Origin: Flabesymbios commensalis
Lineage: Eukaryota > Annelida > Polychaeta > Terebellida > Flabelligeridae
NCBI GenBank assembly: GCA_964017125.1
Contig: OZ024915.1
Coordinates: 23,319,546-23,383,545 of the forward strand
DNA: 64,000 nt
Direction: 5' to 3'
The notes under the pieces: generated by a model
What the model was told of the DNA's origin: nothing
Database searches by the model: none
What the model saw: only the letters and a program-made list of their open reading frames with translations
Shown: one piece after another, positions 60,101-64,000 of the stretch
Numbering within the stretch: position 1 is the first letter of the stretch
Layout: every line of letters begins with the position of its first letter
Made by a program: the position numbers and the translations under genes

Positions 60101-61520
60101 TAGAGTTGATAAATTTATGTCTCATGTTTTTCGATCAAAATGACCTTTGTTTGGCCTTCAAGTTCAAAATGGTTACCGCCAACAAACACATGTTTTTATG
60201 CATGTGAACTATAATGTAATAAACAGCATTTGTTTAATGGAAAACTAAAATATAGACTACGTATTACGCCAGATAAGGTTGCAAGGCATTCGAAACTGTA
60301 TTTAATCACAGTATATTATAACAGGTTTTGATTTGCTTAGTATTTAAAATGACGTCATTATTTTTATAGTAAATATGTAAAATGGCGTTCATCTTGGATT
60401 TTACGATAAACTATAGGTCAGACAATGAACAATAAACACCAGAAATGTTTTTTTCGACCCCCATGTCATACAAAATAAAAAAATTGAGCAATTTCGTGCC
60501 AAAAATAAAATGAAGGTTTTTAATTTACATTTTGATAGTAATTTTGTTTCTTGTTCATATAAAGGTGAATTTCGCCGCCAAATTTACTCGTCATTAACTT
60601 TTATTTCTGGTCCGCTATGTTAACAGAAATAAATCATACTATCGTCAACATTTTTAGCGGTATACTTATAGTAGCAGTAAATTTATAAAAAACGACGGAC
60701 ATCTTGTATTTAAAGGACAAATAAAGATTATTTCTTTCCAAAGACACTAGGAAAAAAATATATAATACAAATCTTGCAGAAATCATCAATTGTGCTTTCT
60801 TGAGCGAAAAAACATAGAAAATACGGGGGTTTCTTTACATTTTGGCAGCCATTTTGTGTTTTGCTAATTTGAAGGTGAAGGTCACCAAATATAGAATATT
60901 ATCCGACAGATTCAAATTCAGCACACAAAAATTATGTAAAAATAAGTGGATACAAAATTATACAAAAAAATTCCGAGAAAAAAATCATGTTTTAGATATC
61001 AGCCCATGCTAAATACAAATATTTTCAAGTAAGGCTTCAATATGTTTTCATTAAAAAAAATTCAGGACATTAATAAATATAAATAGCATACATGTTTAGG
61101 CATACACATATCTGGTTTCAGAAAATATAGGCCAGATATGGATATGTCTAATAATGACATTTTTTAAAGTCGTTTTCTTTCACCATGTTGAATCGTTTGT
61201 TTTGTTGTTCATTTTATAATAAAATATCATGCTTGAGCGTATGTGGAGAGACAACTACTAACTCTACTGTATAGTGTAATATATCATAAGAACGGGAATT
61301 TAATTATCTGTTACATATGGTATATTGCATGTGTAGATTGCTAAACAAGAATAGCTACGACAGACGTTTGCGTAGCCCTACCCCATAATTTTAGACGGGT
61401 TTGGGGATACCTGCCTATAAGGGGTCAAAATATAAAGTTCATCCCTATTTTTTTGCTTTTAACATCTCATTTCATGTCTTAGACATATCAAGGTTTAAAA
61501 AAAGTTGGTGTGGGTGAAAT

Positions 61521-61551
<31 letters not shown>

Positions 61552-63830
61552 GTGCATGGTGGGTGGTTCTAGCCCATGCCCTAAAATAATGTAGTGGTGT
61601 GTTTTAAAATAACAGTATGCTTACCGTTAGTGACCCTACGTTGTTTCCGTCCATTTTATACTTCCATAAGAGACACATGTTTGTCTTGATATCCACGAGT
61701 GGGGCCTGTAGACGGGCCCTGGACCATGGATATTGACCGGATGCCTCAGATACCAAGTACATACCTACAGTAATATAGAGTTCATATACGCTCTATCATT
61801 ACGTGGTATTCACAATTCAAAAATTTTATTTGTTAGCCCTTTAACCCGCAAAGCTGTAATATTTTGTATAAACCATGGACCAAAGGGCTTTTTAATTTGA
61901 AATCATCAAACTCAGCAACATTTTTACCGTTGTTAGGACGTGACTTGGAAATGTCCTGTGCAAAATTTCAAAGAAATCGGTTCAGAATTGAAGGAGAAAT
62001 CGACGAAAAGCATGCACTCCAGATAATTGTGTCATAGACTTTAGCTCGCTTCATTTGAATACCTATGTAATGGGTCCACGGCCATTAGACATTATTTTAA
62101 TTCTTTCAGTGCGGGAAACGTCTTTATGTCAGAGTCAAATTCTAACGTATAAAGACGTTAGATTCTGACGTATAAAGACGGTTTCCGCACTGAAAGAATT
62201 ACAATATTTATGATAGCCGTAGACCCATAACATACGTATTCAAATGATTTCAAATTGAAAACAACCTTCGGCCTCCATGGTTTATATAAAACTATTTCAG
62301 CGTTGTAAAGGTTAACCGTCTATATAACCATCTGAGTGAAATTTTGACCAACTTGAAAATAAATGTCGCTAACGCGCTGCAAATTAATAAAAAATATCAT
62401 ATGTGTCAAATGGGAGGCCAAATTGAAGGCGAGGATACTTTCAAATGCGCTATTTAAAATGCTAATAAAAATACAAAAAAAGACTAAATTATCTTGACTG
62501 GTACTTAAAATAATAATTAAAATGAGCATATAAACTCAGATCAAGGTGATTTAATTTTGAGAAATACCATTATTCATTGGTAAATACTCTTTTAGTATCT
62601 ATTACTATCATATAGCCTTCACGAATTATGCTGCTGTTTCACTACTGGAGATATAGGGGTCTAGACACTATAATGGTGGATCGTAGGCAAATAAAGTAAG
62701 CATGGAGCTCGTCATCAAAACATACTCTTTCGAAAAGCAAATCTATCAGATGATTCTGTGGTGATAAGCCAATTAAAATCATCTTCCTTATCTTGATGGT
62801 AGTGGCATGTGTTCCCTCGTCAAATGTACATCTCAAAGCGTCTGGTGGGTCCTGCCATGTAGTGTTTACTGCAACATACGTATTCAGCTGGATTTAGGTT
62901 ATAACAATGTAAAAACAAATGTAATCGATTGACACATATTAAGCGAGCAGTTGGAATAAGCATCGAATATCGAAATTCGCAGAATTGTGTTACCATGCCT
63001 TAGAAAAATAAAATAAATAAAAATAAAATAAATATAGTCACGCACCTGGTTTTCCACTTATGTAATCTGTCGCATTCTTTCCTACAATAGATTTTTATAT
63101 TTATATATAGATTTAGATATTTTTTTATATTTCACTATTATATTTTTAATTATTCCTCCACATTGAAATATGTTTATAAATATATCCTATTTAAAATGAC
63201 GACAATTGAAAATTACCTTAATATCAATAAATCGAAAAGAATTAGTACGAAATTTGTGAGAAATCAAACCTTTCGATTATAGACAAAATAAATCAATCCA
63301 TGGTACGCGAAATTAATTGGTCTAATATTATATCCCAGTAAACACAAAACATTCGTATAACATTGATACAACAACGGCCAAAACGCCTTCGACGTTGATC
63401 CAGCGTTGTATAAACATTATACAAAATGTTGTGTTCTGGGATCTCTTTTATATTCTTATTAGATGACGCCATATACCTATATCATTTTAAACCCTTTAAC
63501 CGCCAAATTATTTAATTGAAATTTTCACTCACCTGAAGTTGTGTCTCGCTGACGCGATTCACAACTTCAAGTGGGTGACAATTTTTCAGAATTGAAAAAT
63601 GTTGGTCAAATATTTTCAAATCTTGCTGATTGATGTCACGTTTTATCTTGAACATGTTTAAAAGCTGATATGTAATACGATGATACAACATTAAAAAACA
63701 AGTATAATCGGGACCGGTGGTTAAAGGGTTAATGGATTACTTTTTCCAGGCGGTGAGAGGCAGATGGTGGGATCGTCATCTTCTGGAAACCTCTGACAGA
63801 ATAACGGGTATTTACAGCTCGTCACGAACT
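47962..63830 (-). CDS. Mosaic serine protease: MAM-LDLa(x4)-SRCR-trypsin (enteropeptidase-like)
   Basis: Fifteen exons on the minus strand, 648 codons visible; the start and N-terminal domains lie beyond the right edge. Coordinates from 5' to 3': 63741-63830, 63046-63081, 61625-61764, 58746-58947, 58073-58180, 56351-56458, 54913-55026, 54101-54211, 52867-52975, 52501-52605, 52061-52110, 50795-50972, 49666-49961, 48757-48887, 47962-48132. All junctions are GT-AG and all phases join. The order MAM, LDLa, SRCR, S1 protease matches the C-terminal half of enteropeptidase and type II transmembrane serine proteases, so cell-surface or secreted proteolysis is likely. No break is seen. Introns are loaded with transposons. 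Confidence 0.9.
48290..48580. repeat. Tandem duplication in the last intron
   Basis: Two units of about 145-150 bases share TTTGAAATTGTAGGGGCTTA, GATTGGAGGGGATTCTTATT and a GAAGATGGAAATTGC hairpin with tips GTTG and GTCA. The hairpin belongs to the family B type of TTAA MITE. Confidence 0.75.
48757..48887 (-). CDS. Protease exon 14
   Basis: Phase 1 start after TACTACAG; donor GTACGT at 48751-48756. Encodes the Cys168-Cys182 loop ([20 protein letters not shown]) and ends AYIAACK just before GDSG. The residue six before the catalytic Ser (chymotrypsin 189) is Ala, not Asp. Confidence 0.9.
48888..49568. other. Intron 13 without recognised repeats
   Basis: AT-rich; TTATGGGTCTACGGCCATTA near 49530 is shared with sequences at 54588 and 62070-62235, marking a diverged repeat. 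Confidence 0.4.
49569..49650. repeat. 82-bp palindrome near exon 13 donor
   Basis: CAGTGCGGGGATCGAC and GTCGATCCCTGCACTG are the ends of an almost perfect palindrome through TGACGTCTATAGACGTCA. It ends ten bases from the donor at 49660-49665. A related palindrome lies at 62100-62199. Confidence 0.8.
49666..49961 (-). CDS. Protease exon 13: catalytic Asp
   Basis: Phase 2 start after CTTTCACAG, donor GTAAGT. Encodes [13 protein letters not shown], the catalytic segment GADIAVLTM (Asp codon 49802-49804), LLPACLQSE (Cys122) and SICYAAGWG (Cys136). Confidence 0.92.
50185..50440. repeat. Family D fragment with a family M MITE
   Basis: CAAATGTTTGGTCTCAAATT and ATGGATAATTTTCACTCACT are family D pieces. 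They stop where a family M copy begins (50265-50362: GTTGGGCTAATGTTGGCCCA to CTCGTGTTTGCTGGG). Confidence 0.6.
50442..50518. repeat. Hairpin, 28-bp arms
   Basis: CTTGGATATGAAAGGGTGCA pairs with TGCACCCTTTCATATCCAAG around a CACTTTGTAAAGTG tip. Non-coding. Confidence 0.75.
50544..50780 (+). mobile_element. Family A MITE 4 bp past the exon 12 donor
   Basis: CCCTGTGGCCGCC to GGCGGTTAAAGGG, followed by TTAA (50781-50784). Four bases separate this from the GTGAGT donor at 50789-50794 of the His exon. Confidence 0.75.
50795..50972 (-). CDS. Protease exon 12: activation site and catalytic His
   Basis: Phase 1 start after CTGTTACAG. Encodes [16 protein letters not shown] then the mature start [18 protein letters not shown] and [17 protein letters not shown] (His codon 50803-50805). 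The pro-region Cys would pair with Cys122, keeping two chains linked. The residue before the mature Ile is Phe; most relatives have Arg or Lys. Confidence 0.92.
50973..51565. other. Intron 11, unique part
   Basis: AT-rich, no supported repeat or exon. Confidence 0.35.
51566..51640. repeat. Family M MITE fragment
   Basis: CATTGGGCCACATGCTAATG and GGCCCAGCGTTGGGTAGAC are the core of a diverged copy. Confidence 0.5.
52061..52110 (-). CDS. SRCR exon 11 (50 bp)
   Basis: Acceptor CTTGAATAG and donor GTGAGA. Encodes [16 protein letters not shown] with phase 2 start and phase 1 end, so it joins exon 10 and exon 12 (giving Glu-Cys-Gly). It supplies the last two SRCR cysteines. Confidence 0.75.
52501..52605 (-). 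CDS. SRCR exon 10
   Basis: Acceptor TTTCTACAG, donor GTATGC, phase 2 to phase 2. Encodes [20 protein letters not shown] and [14 protein letters not shown] with potential N-glycosylation sites (NIT, NNT). Little primary similarity is expected here in this family. Confidence 0.75.
52867..52975 (-). CDS. SRCR exon 9
   Basis: Acceptor TTCGTACAG, donor GTAATG, phase 1 to phase 2. Encodes [18 protein letters not shown] and [13 protein letters not shown], the N-terminal half of an SRCR_2-like domain (W..VC......A..C...G). This short SRCR type directly precedes the protease in hepsin, TMPRSS proteins, corin and enteropeptidase. Confidence 0.8.
53005..53460. mobile_element. Two family D MITE relics, opposed
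   Basis: 53005-53225 has CATTCACTTGAAATTGTG, tip TCGC-TACC-GCAA and CACGACTATAGTCGTTTTTA. 53228-53460 has the same parts in the other order (AAACATCAAAATTTGTAAAT, TGGGTCGCAGTAGTAAGATC). TTAA junctions are eroded. Confidence 0.55.
53461..54100. other. Intron 8 remainder
   Basis: No repeat ends or exon-like stretches that I can support. Confidence 0.35.
54101..54211 (-). CDS. LDLa repeat 4 (exon 8)
   Basis: Phase 1-1 exon; acceptor GCCATTTAG, donor GTAAGT. Encodes [29 protein letters not shown]: six cysteines and the Ca-binding D-x-(S/A)-D-E motif. Confidence 0.92.
54232..54385. repeat. TTAA MITE relic with family B hairpin
   Basis: TTAATCCTCTGCTAACAACG start and a CATTTGGAGCTGGAATTGC / GCGATTTCCAGCTCCAAATG hairpin with TAAC tip. 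About 20 bases upstream of the exon 8 acceptor. Confidence 0.55.
54386..54912. other. Intron 7 remainder
   Basis: AT-rich; TTATGTTATGGGTCTACGGC near 54580 is the diverged repeat also seen near 49530 and 62225. Confidence 0.35.
54913..55026 (-). CDS. LDLa repeat 3 (exon 7)
   Basis: Phase 1-1; acceptor TTGTTTAG, donor GTCAAC (less usual). Encodes [29 protein letters not shown] with six cysteines and D-x-T-D-E. Confidence 0.9.
55335..55644 (+). mobile_element. Dimeric tRNA SINE with 13-bp TSD
   Basis: GGGGGCCCTAGGGTAGCGG, GTTAGCACCGCTGCC (A box) and GGTTCGGGTCCCGG-type B box, second tRNA-like unit GTGACCGAGAGGTAGCGTGC, and the family body. Flanked by TGTCAGAGACGAG (55322-55334) and TGTCAGAGAGGAG (55645-55657), an ordinary-length target duplication. 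Confidence 0.85.
55658..55949. other. Intron 6, unique part
   Basis: No feature seen. Confidence 0.3.
55950..56160. repeat. Family B MITE relic
   Basis: TTAACCCTTGTGCTGATGG start, GAAGCTGGAATTGC / GCAATTTCAAGTG hairpin and CCGTATATACGG near the end. Confidence 0.5.
56351..56458 (-). CDS. LDLa repeat 2 (exon 6)
   Basis: Phase 1-1; acceptor CTTATTTCAG, donor GTGAGA. Encodes [35 protein letters not shown]. Its first 46 bases and the acceptor are the source or relative of the tandem array that follows upstream in the intron. Confidence 0.92.
56459..57370 (-). repeat. ~15 tandem copies of the exon 6 acceptor and 5' half
   Basis: Units of about 60 bases. On the minus strand each reads a CTTATTTCAG-type acceptor then AGTGTAGTACTGAGGAGTAT, GAGTGTACTATGGGTTTATG and TATCCCTTTG. 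Unit starts (TCTGAAATAA on the plus strand) lie near 56459, 56519, 56580, 56640, 56702, 56763, 56823, 56887, 56947, 57008, 57058, 57119, 57181, 57250 and 57309. Units next to the exon are nearly identical; distant ones are diverged. None has the second half of an LDLa exon or a donor. Confidence 0.9.
57405..57636 (+). mobile_element. Family D MITE relic
   Basis: CCACTGGAAGTTGTG / CCAACTTCAAGTGG hairpin with TCGC-TACC-GCGA tip, AAACAGTCGTTTTATTC and AACGACTCTAGACGTGATTA. Confidence 0.6.
57809..58046 (-). mobile_element. Family A MITE 16 bp past the exon 5 donor
   Basis: Reversed copy: CCCTTTAACCGCCGGTGCCG at the left and TTTGGCGGTTAAAAGG at the right, with TTAA at 57805-57808 and 58047-58050. 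The donor of exon 5 is 58067-58072. Confidence 0.8.
58073..58180 (-). CDS. LDLa repeat 1 (exon 5)
   Basis: Phase 1-1; acceptor CATCTTTCAG, donor GTGAGT. Encodes [29 protein letters not shown]. Confidence 0.92.
58181..58539. other. Intron 4, unique part
   Basis: AT-rich, no supported feature. Confidence 0.3.
58540..58708. mobile_element. Family M MITE pair
   Basis: Two overlapping or adjacent cores: ACCATCTGCGACGCTGGCCC with CAATGTTTCGTTTCTGCG, then TTGGGCCAGCGTAGTAGACG with GTGTCGCGTTTGCTGG. Ends 32 bases from the exon 4 donor. Confidence 0.6.
58746..58947 (-). CDS. MAM domain exon 4
   Basis: Phase 0 start after TTATTTTTAG, phase 1 end, donor GTAAGG. Encodes [37 protein letters not shown] and [14 protein letters not shown], the classic C-terminal MAM motifs. 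Confidence 0.92.
58948..59330. other. Intron 3, unique part
   Basis: No feature seen before the inverted-repeat element. Confidence 0.3.
59331..61592. mobile_element. 2.3-kb intronic element with ~240-bp inverted arms
   Basis: Left arm 59331-59575 and right arm about 61335-61592 are reverse complements (CATGGGCTAGAACCACCC, AACATGAAATGAGATGTTAA, GCTACGCAAACGTCTGTCGT). AATGTAGTGGT occurs outside both ends (59305 and 61590 regions) and may be the target duplication. The interior has several AAATGGC(C/G)GCC-like motifs (60027, 60170, 60380, 60575, 60845) but no transposase. The right arm holds a (TG)n-G18 tract absent from the left. Confidence 0.7.
61625..61764 (-). CDS. MAM domain exon 3
   Basis: Phase 1 start, phase 0 end; donor GTAAGC. 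Encodes [39 protein letters not shown] and NNVGSLT: the central MAM signature with the conserved Cys and aromatic strand. Confidence 0.92.
61845..62311. mobile_element. TTAA-bounded inverted element with inner palindrome
   Basis: TTAA at 61841-61844 and 62312-62315. Arms share TATAAACCATGG, AATTTGAAATCAT, TTTGAATAC and GGGTC(C/T)ACGGC. A palindrome (62100-62199, ATTCTTTCAGTGCGG ends) sits in the middle, related to 49569-49650. Confidence 0.65.
62316..63045. other. Intron 2, unique part
   Basis: AT-rich. A hairpin-like TTTGACCAACTTGAAAAT near 62343 is a possible MITE relic. No exon signal. Confidence 0.35.
63046..63081 (-). CDS. MAM micro-exon 2 (36 bp)
   Basis: Acceptor CTATTGTAG, donor GTGCGT, phase 1-1. 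Encodes [11 protein letters not shown]. Joins exon 1 to exon 3 without frame change and supplies the conserved D-(H/Y)-T/I...G segment of MAM domains. Confidence 0.8.
63330..63441. mobile_element. Family M-like MITE
   Basis: ATCCCAGTAAACACAAAACA and AAATGTTGTGTTCTGGGAT form inverted ends around CAACAACGGCC and CGACGTTGATCCAGCGTTG. Confidence 0.7.
63492..63728 (+). mobile_element. Family A MITE 2 bp past the exon 1 donor
   Basis: CCCTTTAACCGCC to GGTGGTTAAAGGG, TTAA at 63729-63732. Two bases separate it from the GTAATC donor at 63735-63740. Confidence 0.8.
63741..63830 (-). CDS. MAM domain exon 1 (first visible)
   Basis: Phase 1-1; acceptor CTTTTCAG. Encodes [20 protein letters not shown] and TICLSPPGK. 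Position and cysteines fit the start of a divergent MAM domain. The gene continues beyond the window. Confidence 0.75.
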
Positions 63831-64000
63831 CTGAAAAGAAAAATACATAAACGACTAAAAATGTAGAATTTATTACCAAAACTTTTCATTCGCTTGCAAG
63901 CTGACCCAGTATATATCTATAATTTACGGGTGTCTAACTTTTGTCTAACTTGAACAAAATATAAAATATTATTAAGATGCAGATTTCAACAATTGCCTTC

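Overview
The window looks like nuclear DNA of an AT-rich, intron-bearing invertebrate animal, probably marine. The evidence is one multi-exon mosaic serine protease gene with GT-AG introns and phase-1 LDLa exons, LINE and tRNA-type SINE fragments, an XPG-nuclease DNA transposon, and a very dense load of inverted-repeat elements and minisatellites. I cannot fix the phylum; mollusc, other lophotrochozoan, cnidarian or amphioxus-like sources all fit. There is no sign of bacterial operons.

Layout. 1-9.4 kb: small foldback elements, then a large decayed element (2310-9430) with inverted arms of about 0.9 kb rich in TCAAGGTCA motifs; its interior holds a degenerate minisatellite, small TTAA elements and a LINE 3' end. 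9.4-12.2 kb: small TTAA elements. 12.2-18.5 kb: a disrupted DNA transposon whose conceptual protein has Cys/His clusters, a probable transposase core, an XPG/FEN1-like nuclease and a CXC-type cysteine tail, with one recognisable spliceosomal intron. 18.9-21.9 kb: a SINE, nested small elements and an inverted-repeat element carrying a dead LINE reverse transcriptase piece. 21.9-45.5 kb: a block present three times head to tail (7.3, 8.8 and about 7.6 kb), very similar but differing by informative insertions and losses. 45.7-47.9 kb: a 66-bp minisatellite of about 32 units.

47.9-63.8 kb, minus strand: the one convincing host gene. It reads, N to C in the window, MAM - four LDLa repeats - short SRCR - trypsin-fold protease over 15 exons (648 codons visible; the N-terminus lies beyond the right edge). 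The order resembles the C-terminal half of enteropeptidase and related TMPRSS proteases. The catalytic His, Asp and Ser are present, but the activation site and the S1 pocket are not trypsin-like.

The main points for a second look are: the splice-acceptor half of one LDLa exon amplified about 15-fold in the adjacent intron; small TTAA elements sitting within 2-16 bases of 5' splice sites; a hairpin tip shared by otherwise different TTAA elements; a SINE with a 72-base flanking duplication whose empty site survives in the third block; and long-inverted-repeat elements that carry YY1-like, ERR/NR5A-like and CRE-like motifs.
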